64,000 nt of DNA, taken from assembly GCA_025594325.1 (NCBI GenBank), contig JANHCV010000007.1, forward strand, positions 806,001 to 870,000, read 5' to 3'. Positions 42,329 through 52,353 of this stretch are shown piece after piece. A program made the position numbers and the translations under genes. The notes under the pieces were generated by a model that was given only the letters and a program-made list of their open reading frames with translations, ran no database searches and had not been told where the DNA came from. The DNA is from Blastocladiella emersonii ATCC 22665 (lineage: Eukaryota; Blastocladiomycota; Blastocladiomycetes; Blastocladiales; Blastocladiaceae). How positions within the stretch are numbered: the first letter of the stretch is position 1; the number at the start of each line of letters is the position of its first letter.

Positions 42329-43832
42329 TCAGTAGTGGACCTCGTCCATGGCGATGCCCTCCTTTTTGAGCTCCTCCATGAGCGGGTACACGACGGCGCG
42401 CGAGAGGGGCGCGAGGACGCCGCGCTCGTTGATCTTGCCGTCGAGGATCATCTGGGTGGTGACGGCGCAGGGGACGCCGACCGTCTTGGCCATGGCCGAC
42501 GCCTTGTCGGTGCCGTACTCGACGAGCGTCGCCGTGATCGTCTTGTGCTGCCCGTCGCGCGTCTCGACCTCGAACCGGTGCTGCAGGAACACCATGTCGC
42601 GCTCGCCCTCGGCGTACTGCATCTTGGCGTTGAGCGTCGCGCACAGCGTGTCGAGGGGCGTGCCCGACAGGGTTGCGGGGGCGGAGGCGTCGAACATGCC
42701 GATCCACCGCATGCCCGCGACGGTGCGCTTGATGGCCGCGTCGTTGCCCGCGAGCTTGGCCTTGGCGACCACGGTCGCGACGATCTCGTCGTCGGACGCG
42801 TCACCAGCGAGACCCAGGGTGCGGGTCAGGACGTCGCGCCACGAGAGCGCGGGCGCGTCCTTGGCGAGGTAGTCCTTGTGGGCGTCGTCGAGGAAGCCGA
42901 GGTCGACCATAATTTGCATGAACTCGGGGAAGCCGGTGTAGCGCAGGGTGCCGCGGATGATGGTCTGGGCCTCGGGGATGTTGTAGCGGCGGTCGTACGG
43001 CGTCGAGTCGCGGTTCGGGTACCCCTCGAAGGCGAACGCCGGGTAGCCCGTCCAGATGGGCTTGGCCGACTTGAGCAGCTGCGGCCCCGGGATCGTCGTG
43101 TGCTGGCCGTTCTCGATGAACTTGGCCTCGTTGCGCAGCGCGAGCAGCACGCCGCGCGACGACCACGAGAACTTGTAGCCCAGCGGGTTGTTGCTGCACT
43201 CGGGGGCCGGGAGACCGCCGCAGTACGACGTGAAGTGGACGATCTTGCCGCCCTCGTCGTGCACCTCCCAGATCGTCTTGAGCGCGTACAGGTGGTCGAC
43301 GCCCGGGTCGACGCCGATCTCGTTCATCACCGTGATCCCGGCCTCGACCGCGCTGGCGTGCAGCGCCGCCATGGCCGGGCTCACGTACGACGTCGTAACC
43401 ACGTGCTTGCGGTGCTGGATCGCCGCCTTGATCACGTCCGCGTGGTGCGTGTACGGGACCAGGGAGATCACAATGTCGTGCTCGGCCACCGCCGCCGACA
43501 GGGCGGAAGCGTCGGCCACGTCGAGCGCCAGCGGCGACGCGTGCGGGTGCGCCGGGCACAGCGCCTTGGCGCTCTCCATGCGGCGCGAGGCTACAGACGT
43601 GCGCGGATCGCCGTTAGCGGCGTGTGGGGAATGCTAGGACGAGGGCAGCAGCGCGTACCAACGGTCAGGCGGTTCTCGGGGCGGCGGAGCAGGTACTCGG
43701 CGCACGGGCCGGCGACGTAGCCGGAGCCGAGGAGGAGGATCTTCCTGCGAGGGGGCGAGCGAGTCGGTTGGTCAGCGTGGGGGTTGATACATCCTAGGCT
43801 CAAGCGCGGGTCGCTGCATACTTGGTCGTCAT
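42329..43832 (-). CDS. LYS9: Saccharopine reductase (L-glutamate-forming saccharopine dehydrogenase)
   Basis: Three exons fit: 43832-43822, 43744-43659 and 43590-42329 (452 residues; yeast Lys9 has 446). The N-terminus MTTKKILLLGSGYVAGPCAEYL is a Rossmann nucleotide-binding start with GxGxxxG. Downstream come DIVISLVPYTHHADVIKAAI, VTTSYVSPAM, VMNEIGVDPGVDHLYA, SYCGGLPAPECSNNPLGYKF, RDSTPYDRRYNIPEA, and a C-terminus reading AVYPLMEELKKEGIAMDEV. The enzyme condenses aminoadipate semialdehyde with glutamate to saccharopine, the penultimate step of fungal lysine synthesis in the cytosol. The hAT-like transposon ends 189 bp upstream of the start codon, so little native promoter separates them. Confidence 0.95.
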
Positions 43833-44021
43833 GGTGTCAAGGTGGCGGCTGTTGGGGAGCGGGAGCAGGGACGGGACCGCTCGCCCCTTTGAAGGCTCCA
43901 ACGGTCGCGACGAAAGCGAAGAAATCGGAACGCGATTCGCGCGCACGTGACGCCACACGATTCATTCCGACGCGATCCCGGATGGCGCGGCGCGTCGATG
44001 ATCATCAGCCTGTCCATCAGC

Positions 44022-45216
44022 TAGTGTACACCACCACAATTCCCGAAAATTGTGAATGCGGACCCACAATTCGACATGCGATTGTGATTGCGGTTTGTGG
44101 AAAACCCGGAGACGACGCGAGGAACGCGCTCACGTGCAGTCATGTGAGTGCGTAAGGACGACTTGACGCGAGTGACAGGCAGAATCGGCACACGAGAGAC
44201 GGACGGAGGGATGCCACAGAAAAGAAGGTGTGTACTCATTCATCACCCGTTATCAATATCGGCGAGCTCATCAATGTCAAGCTCCATCTGGTCCTCGCGA
44301 CTGGCCGCCATGAAGGCGTCAGGATGAGGCATTTCGTCAAGCGAGACGGGGAGGGCGGCCAGATCGAAGGCCGTGGTTGACCGACGTCGAAGCGATCGAG
44401 GAGATGTTGGTGATGACGCGGTTCGCGAGGGCCGGGTGCGCGAGGCTGACGATGGGCGCCTCGAGTACCAGGAGGGCGATGGGCTTGGAGCCCGCCTCGA
44501 TGATCTGCGCCTGCTCGGCGTCCGACAGGGTCGAGAAGTCGTCCTTGACCGTGTCGCCCGAGACGAGGCCGAAGTCGGCGAGCTGGTGGTACACGTTGGC
44601 CTTGGACGGCCCGACCTCCTCAATGTCGTTGCCCGTGTCCTCGCCCGCGTCCTCCATCTCGGTGTCGCTGTCGGTCTCGATGCCGCACATCTCGTCCTCA
44701 ATCAGCGATATAGCCGCGGCCGCGACTGGCGGGGGCGCCAGCGTCGCAACGAGACGGCGAGGCTGCCGGCGGGCGCGCGAGGGCCGGCCGCCGCGCTTAC
44801 TCACCGTGCGCAAAGCATCGCCGACCACCGTGCTCCGAGAACGACGGCGAGGCCCGTCGGCGGGGAGCGCATCGGCGCTGTGTTCTGCACGCGGCGATGG
44901 TGAAGAGGACGAGCGTCGATGGTGCGCTCGACGGGCACCAATGGCGAGCGTGGACGAGCGGGCATCGCCGCGGCGGCAGCCCGAAGTCGACAGTTAGCGG
45001 CGTTGGTTGTCGGGGTTCCACGACGAGCGTGCGCTCGACTCGGGTGAGCGGCAGTGCCGCGGCAGCTGGGCGACGAGGTCAAGATGCGTCTCACGTGATC
45101 GGTTGCTAGGCCCTTCGCCCTTCACCCCACAATTCCGGCCGACAATTGTGATTGTGGCTACGTTCACTCAAATCTTTGTGTGCAATTGTGAGTTGCGATT
45201 GCGGTGGTGTACACTA
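44022..45216. mobile_element. hAT-like non-autonomous DNA transposon, 1,195 bp
   Basis: The element starts TAGTGTACACCACCACAAT (44022-44040) and ends with the near-perfect inverse, ATTGCGGTGGTGTACACTA (45198-45216): 18 of 19 terminal-inverted-repeat positions match. It is flanked by an exact 8-bp direct repeat, CCATCAGC, at 44014-44021 and 45217-45224. An 8-bp duplication and TAGTG-type ends are hallmarks of hAT elements. Both ends carry subterminal copies of a CACAATT/AATTGTG motif, a usual transposase-binding arrangement. The body is too short for a hAT transposase and encodes none. It instead carries a frameshifted coding fragment on the minus strand. It sits between the LYS9 promoter and the 3' end of MYCBPAP, disrupting neither. 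Confidence 0.85.
44243..44828 (-). pseudogene. Frameshifted coding fragment inside the hAT-like element
   Basis: The minus-strand frame from ATG 44828 has very strong GC3 to about 44380. It encodes an acidic stretch (IETDSDTEMEDAGEDTGND) and an ordered part (ANVYHQLADFGLVSGDTVK, KPIALLVLEAPIVSLAHPAL). Coding-like sequence then continues in another frame (AFDLAALPVSLDEMPHPDAF to DELADIDNG, stop at 44243). The switch looks like one extra base near 44377-44385, with no splice sites to explain it. A GTGAGTAAG donor-like site near 44810 hints at an upstream exon. No family was recognised and it does not look like a hAT transposase. It may be a captured host gene. Confidence 0.5.
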
Positions 45217-45383
45217 CCATCAGCATCCATCTACCCGCTCATCGGGGACCAGGAGATGGAAGCGAGAGAGCTTATCACGGCGCAGGCGCATCGCGTACGC
45301 TTGTTCAGGAGGGTGGCGCTGAACTCTCACCGGCGCGCAGTCGTGGTTGAAACAGGACAGGATTTGATTCGTCAAACCGGTCC

Positions 45384-48223
45384 TCACGAGCTCCGCGCGC
45401 TGCCTTCGAGCACGCCGCTGATCCGGTCCAGCGCCTTGGCGACGATCCGGCGGACCTACACGCGCACTCGCAGTCAGACTTTGTAGCGCTCTCGCCATCG
45501 AGCGGGCGACGCACCGTAGCATCGACCTGCGCGCGGCACTTGGACTCGAGCACATGCCGTTCGGGCGTCCACGTCTCGGGCGCGTCGCGTGGTGGCTCAG
45601 GGACCGCGAGCGATGTGCCGCCCGCGGAGTCCTCGGGCACGCCTACACGAACGACGCCTAAGTATGGTTGCCGCTCGCTGCTCCCGAACGATACGAACCC
45701 TTGCCTCCGGCCGCCGCCGTCGCAGCTCCGCCTTTTCCGCCAGGTGCACCACCCGGCGTCGCCGACGCGGGACCCGCGGCACCGCCCTTACCCGCAGCGC
45801 CCTTCCCGCCCGCTGCCGCGGCTCCAGCAGCCGCCCCAGCCGGCCCTCCACTTCCGCCGGCCGACGCCATGCTCGGCTTGCCGCCCGCGTCCTTGCTGTT
45901 GCCACCGCCCTACAACTTGGCGTCAGTTAACCACCCTTTGCCCCGTCTCGCGCCGCGCGTACCTTGCCCTTGTCCGCACCACCCTTCCCGCCGCCCTTCC
46001 CCGCCTCGACCGCGGGCGCTGCGGATGCAGCAGCGAGTGCGGCCGCGGCCGCATCGTCCTCGGCCGCAGCCGCGGCAAACTTGCGCACGCACGCGCGGTC
46101 CGTGGCCGGCAATCCCCATGCGGCGCGGACCTCGGGGATTGCTGCGCCCGCTGCGTCGGCCGCGTCGACCCACGCCGCGCGGACGGCCGCGAGGACATGA
46201 CCCGCCGCCGCCGCCGGAGCTCTCGGCACACTCATCACGGGCTCCGCCTGCGTCGCCGTCGCGAGCACATGGTTCAAACTCCTGAGCACCGCCTCGCGCT
46301 CGCCGCGGTCGACGATAAACTCGGCCATATCGAAGAGCGACGCGACGCGGAGGTCCCAGGGTGCGGGGCTCATCATGTACGCGGTGATGGCCGCGTGCAC
46401 GGTGCGCAGGCGCGCGACGAGCGACGGCGACCACGCGAGCGCGTGCTCGGCGTTGCGCTGCGTGAAGGCGCGCTGCTCGGCGTGCACGGGCCGCGCGCGC
46501 GACCGGTGGTCGGCGGCGGCGAAGGTCGCGGTGAATAGGGTGTCGATGATCTGGCTTGCGGCGCGTTCGGCGCTAGACGGGGTCGGGAGGGTGGGTTAGG
46601 CGAGTGGGGAGTGGAGAGGGGAGGGAAGAAGCGTACGCGGCGCGGGTCAGCTGGCGGTCCCACTCTGCGCGCTGCGCCGCCGTCGAGTCGGGCTCGGAGC
46701 AGAAGCCCTACACCGCGCGTCTGCCGAATCAGTCCCACACCATCCCACCCTCCCATCAATGCACGTACGTAGAGCCGCAGCGTGACCGGCTCCGCGACCC
46801 TCGGCTGCGTCTCGAGCACGTACTCGTGGACGTGCACGCCGGGCGCGGGCGACTTGAAGATGACGTGGAAGTCGAACGCCGAGTTGGGCAGCAGCGTGCC
46901 CTGCTTGACGGGGAGGTAGAAGATCTCGTGCTCACCGATAACCCCACTCGCCGGCTGCGGGATCGGCAGCGCGAGCGTGCGCTGGCGAGGGACCCACCAG
47001 AAGTGCAGCGTCACGTTGGTCGCATTGTACAGCGTGAAGGCCGACGTCGTCACCTCGTTGAAGGTCGCCTCGAAGGAGAGCGACGACGCGCTGATCTCGA
47101 CCGACAGCGACGGTTTTGGCGGGGCAAAGTCCTCGGTGGCGGCAGCCGCGGGCTCGGACTGCTCGAGCGCCGCGGTGCCGGGCGCCGTGCTCGACGGCGT
47201 GAGCGAGAGCTCGGACAGCCGCAAAAGCAAGTCCTTGCGGACCCTCTCCGCGCCCTCCGCAGCCCCCGCCCCCGCCCCACCCGCGGGCGGCCGCTGGCCG
47301 ACGACCTCGAGTCCCTCGAGCACCTGCGGCGCGCCGTGCGCGGGATCGAGCATCTGCATCGCGCGGGCGAGCTCGGCCTGGCGGCGGGTGAGGTAGTCGC
47401 GGTCGACGTTACGCATGCGCTCACGGGCAGCAGCCGCGCCGTCACCGGCGTGCACGATGCGCTCGAGCTGGCGTGGGCCCGAGCGCGGCAGCGGGAAGTT
47501 GAGGCCCAGCAGGTCGTGGCCGATGCGCAGGCCGCGCAGCCAGAAGTCGTAGTTGGCCTCGAGGACTTTGATGGCCTCGTCGATCAGTGTCCGCTCTTCG
47601 ACGTATGCGCGCCATGCGGTGGATTGTGACATGGCGAGCGAGGTCGGGTCCTACGGGTTGAGGGTGAGGGGCGAGTGGCGGGCGCGGGAGGATCGGCGTA
47701 CCTTATTGAGGCGTGCGGCGAGCTGCATCTCGATGCGCTGCCACTCGGCCGAGTGCCGCTGCCAGTTGCGCAGCGAGCGTTCTTGCCGCATGTGCCTACG
47801 AATCCATGAGGTTAGCCTCCCACATAGCTCGCTCGCGTGCTAGTCCACGTACGCGTAGTTGTGGAACAGCTTAGCCTTGCCATCCAGCGACTCGGGGTCC
47901 TGCACCTCCTTGTCCCCCTCTCCCTCCCTCGCCGGACTCGCGGGCCGACTGAACTGCCCAAACAAGATATCCGACGCGGCGCCCTCGCTCGCGTCGTCAG
48001 CAAAGATCTCGCTGTCGGTGCGTCTTGGCGCGGGGCCCTCGGGCGGGTCCCACGACCCGCTTGGCAGGAACGTGTTGCTGTAGATGGAGCGGCGCGGCAT
48101 CATCAGTCCGGGGCGCAGCGGCGACCGCGCGCGGTGGATCGCCGAGGCGGCGCCGGGCGCCGCGGTCGGTACGGTGAAGGCGGCGTCGAACAGATCGTTT
48201 GGGTCGAGGAGCAGGGTTTCCAT
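45384..48223 (-). CDS. MYCBPAP: MYCBPAP-like flagellar/ciliary protein
   Basis: Eight exons fit: 48223-47853, 47795-47702, 47650-46769, 46707-46637, 46572-45963, 45909-45699, 45642-45515 and 45455-45384. They give 812 residues. The family core is recognisable: RSLRNWQRHSAEWQRIEMQL, then AYVEERTLIDEAIKVLEANY with GHDLLGLNFPLPRSGP, then an Ig/MSP-like beta domain (FTLYNATNVTLHFWW, EIFYLPVKQGTLLPNSAF, FHVIFKSPAPGVHVHEYVL). The C-terminal part ends in the helix VRRIVAKALDRISGVLEG. MYCBPAP is conserved in flagellated species and is an axoneme-associated candidate. The last two small exons are my extension: without them the frame stops at 45658 in Gly/Lys/Ala-rich sequence. It is divergent from TMEM107, sharing a 174-bp promoter. 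Confidence 0.84.
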
Positions 48224-48229
48224 GGTTAC
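48216..48229. promoter_or_regulatory. X-box-like (RFX) palindrome
   Basis: GTTTCCATGGTTAC differs at one position from the X-box consensus GTTNCCATGGNAAC bound by RFX factors, which drive ciliary genes in animals. It overlaps the MYCBPAP start codon and lies 168 bp before the TMEM107 start. A chance match is possible because the core is the start codon itself. Confidence 0.35.
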
Positions 48230-48397
48230 AGTTGCATGGTGTGCAGAGTGCGGTTAAAGAGGGAGGTCGTGAAGTGGAGTGGCGCGACGCGTCGGTGCGG
48301 GCGATGCAGGGCGCACGTGCACGACGCGTCGCGAATCCGCGGATCCTTGTCTCGCGTCTCGCCCGGCGGCTGCTTCGCCACCACGGACCATGCAGGA
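48224..48397. promoter_or_regulatory. Bidirectional promoter of MYCBPAP and TMEM107
   Basis: Only 174 bp separate the two divergent start codons. The stretch holds two ACGCGT boxes (48287-48292 and 48324-48329), each inside GACGCGTC-like sequence. No TATA box is seen. Confidence 0.6.
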
Positions 48398-49043
48398 ATG
48401 ACGGCCCTGATCTCGTTCCGGTTCCTCTCACTGGCTGCAATGACGGTGCTGCTGCTCACCGCCATGCAGGATCTGGTACTTGCGAAGCGTGCTCGCTGAG
48501 CTCGAGCCGAGGCTGACGCCGGCGCAGGAAGATAACCTCATAGCCGGGCTGCCGAGACGGTACAACTCGGCGCAGCTGGATGCGGCGCGACGAGAGTACG
48601 GATCGCTCTCGCGGGTGACGGTCATCGCCGCTGACGACTCGATGCTGTTCTAGGGCAATGGTCGCGTGCTTCCTCCTCCTGAGCGGCCTCCTGCTCAACT
48701 TCTTCGGCATCTTCACGGGCGCGACGTTGTTCGAGCTTAGGCTCGGGCTCTTCTGTACGTGCCGCCGCTTGGTACACGTCCCGACCGATTCCTCACCCCC
48801 GCGGCCGCCGTGTGTAGACGTGACGGCGCACTCGGCGGGCACGGCGTGGCTCAGCTTCTTCATGCTCGAGGGCGTGCACTTCAAGGTGCTGTGGTACATG
48901 GTCAGTCTAATCACGTACGTCGCACACGGCACGGGACGCGGACGACTGCTGACGCGCGGCCGCGGTGGTGTAGGCTGCCCGCGACGGTGCTCGAGATCTT
49001 CTTCCAGCTGCTGAACATGAAAAAACGGCCCATTTACCTGTGA
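48398..49043 (+). CDS. TMEM107: TMEM107, ciliary transition-zone membrane protein
   Basis: Five exons fit: 48398-48475, 48528-48595, 48654-48754, 48818-48914 and 48974-49043. They give 137 residues, against 140 in human. Four transmembrane helices are visible: FRFLSLAAMTVLLLTAM, MVACFLLLSGLLLNFFGIF, SAGTAWLSFFMLEGVHFK, and ITLPATVLEIFFQLL. The C-terminus is NMKKRPIYL. Spacing between helices 1 and 2 equals the human protein (49 residues from RFL to the second helix), and the blocks AHSAGTAWLSFFMLE and LPATVLE...KKRP align with it. TMEM107 belongs to the MKS module of the transition zone, which gates entry of proteins into the cilium. No single exon is long enough to be noticed alone. Confidence 0.85.
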
Positions 49044-49111
49044 TGACAATGACGAATACACGATGCGGATAACCGATACACCTCCAACTCTCTCTCTCCC
49101 AACCCACGACC

Positions 49112-49774
49112 TCAATCAAAGTCGCGGTTGAAGTCGCCGGCGTACGGGTCGTCAAACGTCCAAGCGACGGTGCCAACGGGCGCCGCGTCGAGCGTGGCGC
49201 GGTGCTCGCGCACCTCCTCGCCGCGGACCCGTACGCCGTGCGCGTGCGCGGCCGCCGCGTTGCCCGAGTTGCGCGGGCCGCGCTGCGACCACGACAGCAG
49301 GTCGGGCGACGCCGTGCGCTCGTCGCTCTGCCCGCCCCAGTCGCTGCCCGTGTGCGCGCGCCCGTCCATGCCCGACCGGTAGCTCATGCTGCGGCTGTTG
49401 TTGGTGTGACCGTGCGCGTGCCCGTGCCCGTGCCCGTGCCCGTGCGGGAGACCCCAGATGTGCGAGTGCGGCGCGGGCGGCTGATTGGTCCCGTCGGGCC
49501 GGTGCGCCGACGCGTCGGGGGCGATCGGGGCGAGCGGGTGGTGGAAGTCGGGGCGCAGCGGCGCGGCGTGGCGGCGGTGCGGGATCGGCCCGCTGCCGAC
49601 CGGCGACGTCGAGTGCAGGAGCGAGTGGACCTGCGTGTGGTGGTGCGGCGACGGGTGGCCCGGCGAGTGCTTGACGTCGAGCGCGTCGGGCGAGCCCGTT
49701 GGCGGCGACCCGGGCGACGACAGGCCCGCGTCGGCCGTGTAGTGCAGCTCGTTGATGGTGGGAGTCGATTCCAT
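49112..49774 (-). CDS. His/Gly/Pro-rich hypothetical protein
   Basis: 220 residues in one exon with strong GC3. It is rich in His, Pro, Ser and Gly, including an HGHGHGHGHAHGH run (residues about 110-122) that could bind metal. The ends are more ordered: STPTINELHYTADAGL at the start and VAWTFDDPYAGDFNRDFD at the C-terminus. The middle looks disordered. No signal peptide, membrane helix or known domain is present. It is convergent with TMEM107 and divergent from CDK1. Confidence 0.6.
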   Translation of the reverse strand: MESTPTINELHYTADAGLSSPGSPPTGSPDALDVKHSPGHPSPHHHTQVHSLLHSTSPVGSGPIPHRRHAAPLRPDFHHPLAPIAPDASAHRPDGTNQPPAPHSHIWGLPHGHGHGHGHAHGHTNNSRSMSYRSGMDGRAHTGSDWGGQSDERTASPDLLSWSQRGPRNSGNAAAAHAHGVRVRGEEVREHRATLDAAPVGTVAWTFDDPYAGDFNRDFD

Positions 49775-50214
49775 GGTGGTGGGGTTTGCTTCGTTGCGGG
49801 TTGAGAGGGGCGGGGAGAGGAGAGGTGGGGGGTGTCGGGCCCATTTTGTACCTCCCTCGCACGCCTGCGAAGGAGGGCGAACAACACGTTCGCGCCAATC
49901 GAGGGCAATCGGGCACGGGGCGGGGCCTTGTGACTTGCCAGCTGCCCAACGCGACGTGGGGGACGCTGCGCCGAGCGCAAAAGGGAGACACGCCGCGCAA
50001 ACGCGAACCGACGACGCGTCTCGGCACGCGCCGCGGGGTCAGGTGATGCCAGCCCACCCTTTGCAGATCCCCCGCTATGAGCCGTGGCCGGTCGTCGTCC
50101 CACTCCCACCGCGGCCGCGTCTCCGTCGCGCTCCCTCTCCTCGCTCCGTCCCGCCCATAAAAATTTTCTCGCGCGCGCCCGCGAGCCCATGCAACCTGCC
50201 ACGCACCACCGACC
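49775..50214. promoter_or_regulatory. Divergent upstream region before CDK1
   Basis: This 440-bp gap lies between two start codons. An ACGCGT box occurs near 50010 and an AT island (ataaaaattttc, 50157-50168) sits about 50 bp before the CDK1 ATG. Confidence 0.5.
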
Positions 50215-51408
50215 ATGACGGCCGACTCGATTGACGCCTACGCGCGCCTCAACAAGCTGGGCGAGGGCACCTACGGCGTCGTGTACCGCGCCCGCGAGAA
50301 GGCCACGGGCCGGATCGTTGCCATCAAGAAGATTAAGCTCGAGCAGGAGGGTGTGTGTCACTCGCTCGGCTGGGAACGACCGCGTCCCTGACTCGACGCA
50401 CGCAATCCCGTCCATTGCTGCTTCGCGTAGAGAACGGCATGCCGTCCACGTCGCTGCGCGAGATCACCGTCCTCAAGGAGCTGCGCCACCCCAACATTGT
50501 TCGGTTCGTTTGCTTTCTTGGGAAGTGGTCCGGCCGGCCCGTGGTCTGACCAGTTCGTCCAAATCGTAGCCTGCACAGCATCCTGATGCACGACACCACC
50601 AACCTGCAGCTCGTCTTCGAGTTCCTCGACTACGACCTCAAGAAGCACATGGAGAACACCAAGGAGGGCATGTCCATTGACGTCATCAAGGTGCGCATCA
50701 TCCCATCGCACTGGCCTCCCCACCCTCCTGGCTCACGCACCCCATCCGTAGAGCTACCTGTACCAGCTACTCAGCGGAATCCGGTTCTGCCACGGGCGGC
50801 GCATCATCCACCGTGACCTGAAGCCGCAGAACCTGCTCATCGACCAGCGCGGGCGGCTCAAGATCGCCGATTTCGGGCTCGCGCGGTGCTTTGGCGTGCC
50901 CCTGCGCAACTACACGCACGAGGTGGTGACGCTGTGGTACCGCGCGCCCGAGGTGCTCCTCGGCACCAAGACGTACGGCGTCGCTCTCGACATGTGGAGC
51001 ATCGGGTGCATCTACGGCGAAATGGTCCTGCACGCGCCCATGTTCCCCGGCGACTCGGAGATCGACCAGCTCTTCAAGGTGTTCCAGGTCCTCGGCACCC
51101 CGACCGAGGATACCTGGCCCGGCGTCAGCTCCCTGCCCGACTACAAGCCCCACTTCCCGAGCTGGCACCGCGTCGACCTCATGACCCACATGCGCGACCG
51201 TCTCGACGACTACGGCGTCGAGCTGCTTCACGTACTCTTGGTTTTCGGGGGTGCGCTCCGACCGACCGCGCCGCTCTGACCTTGATTGTCCCCTCTTGTG
51301 TAGCAACTGCTCGCCTACTTCCCCGGCAACCGCATCTCGGCCAAGACCGCGCTCGCCCACCCGTTCCTGGCCGACATTGACCCGTCCCTGTACACGGACG
51401 ACGACTGA
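50215..51408 (+). CDS. CDK1: Cyclin-dependent kinase 1 (Cdc28/Cdc2) with PSTSLRE helix
   Basis: Five exons fit: 50215-50350, 50431-50503, 50570-50690, 50752-51231 and 51304-51408 (304 residues). Kinase motifs are complete: [11 protein letters not shown] with the inhibitory Thr-Tyr pair, the catalytic Lys in [31 protein letters not shown], and the activation Thr in [19 protein letters not shown]. The sequence after DFG and the length match Cdk1, the master kinase for the G1/S and G2/M transitions. The cyclin-binding helix reads [16 protein letters not shown], that is PSTSLRE in place of PSTAIRE. The helix begins an exon after an 80-nt GTGTGT...TAG intron, and its bases are clear. The donors of this gene are not of the GTACG type seen elsewhere. 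Confidence 0.94.
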
Positions 51409-51540
51409 ACTGCCTCGTCGTCGCTGATCCCGCTCTCATCCCACTGTACCACACAAAACACATGCGCATTCTTCCCTTCCCCTTCATCGTCAGTGAGCGA
51501 GTGAAACCTAGAGAACTGTATTACCCATCAACCCATCGCC

Positions 51541-52122
51541 TTACTTGCGCTTGACCGTCTCCGCCGCGCCAAACGCGCCCTTCTCGCGCCACGCGGCCTC
51601 GACGCGCGCGAGGTACGGCTTCTCCTTTTTGGGGGACATCGGCTCATGGCGCACGCGCCCGGGCCACATGACCTTGTTCGCGACCGCGACGCCCTGCAGG
51701 TCCATGCGCTCCCACGTGGCGCGCGGCGAGTCCTCGCCCTTGATATCGCCGCGGACCACCAGGTCCTCGAGCGCGCGCGCCGCCGCCACCACCTTGTCCT
51801 CGACCGGGTTGACCGCACGGTGGTCCCGGCCCACGGGCGTTGCGTGGTAAGCGATCCGGGCGACGAGCGTGTTGGCGGCCTTGGGCGAGGGCAGCGAGTC
51901 GATCACCAGGAACGGCGTCCAGTGGTCGCGCCGGAACGTCGGCGGGCGGAGGTTCAGCGGGAGCTGGTGCATGTGCTGGGGCTAGAGGGTGCCGCGGGGC
52001 GAGGTTAGGTCCCACAGAGGTAACAGTAGCAAGACAGGTAGGTCACTCACCCCGAGCGCGGCATCACGCGTGACGAGCGTCAGCGTGTTCTTGGCGTTGC
52101 GGAAAAAGTGGACCCGCGTCAT
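51541..52122 (-). CDS. MHR1: Mitochondrial ribosomal protein mL67-like (Mhr1 family)
   Basis: Two exons, 52122-52051 and 51981-51541, around a GTGAGT...CTAG intron give 170 residues. The N-terminus VHFFRNAKNTLTLVTRDAAL and the following RPPTFRRDHWTPFLVIDSL resemble the start of fungal Mhr1/mL67 (an FRN motif, then RRDxW and a hydrophobic strand). A Trp-bearing stretch (ATWERMDLQGVAVANKVMW) recalls its central part. In yeast this protein is a structural part of the mitochondrial large ribosomal subunit. The basic C-terminus (SPKKEKPYLARVEAAWREK) suits RNA binding. The match is from memory and partial, so another mitoribosomal protein is possible. Confidence 0.55.
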
Positions 52123-52353
52123 GGTTTCTGGATCTCTGGGGTACGCCGCGCGCGTTGCACCGGGTCGGCGTCGGTTTACAATATAGCTTCGTGGTGGCAC
52201 AGCGCCGATGATGGGTGAGCAGACTCGGCCGCTGGCCCGCGGCGAGTTTGATCAGCGAAGTCGCCGCTCCATGGCGCGTCAGCTGACGCTATGCACTCTA
52301 TCGTGATATATTCCCACCCCGCCCGTATATATTACTCGCTGCCCCCCGTAGCG

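Noticed and set aside
44243-44828. Coding fragment in the hAT-like element read as a transposase
   Set aside because: No zinc finger, catalytic-domain or hAT dimerisation signature; the element is too short for one.
45305-45640. Independent small minus-strand gene downstream of MYCBPAP
   Set aside because: Its coding-like parts join the MYCBPAP frame through two introns with TAG acceptors and give a coherent C-terminus.
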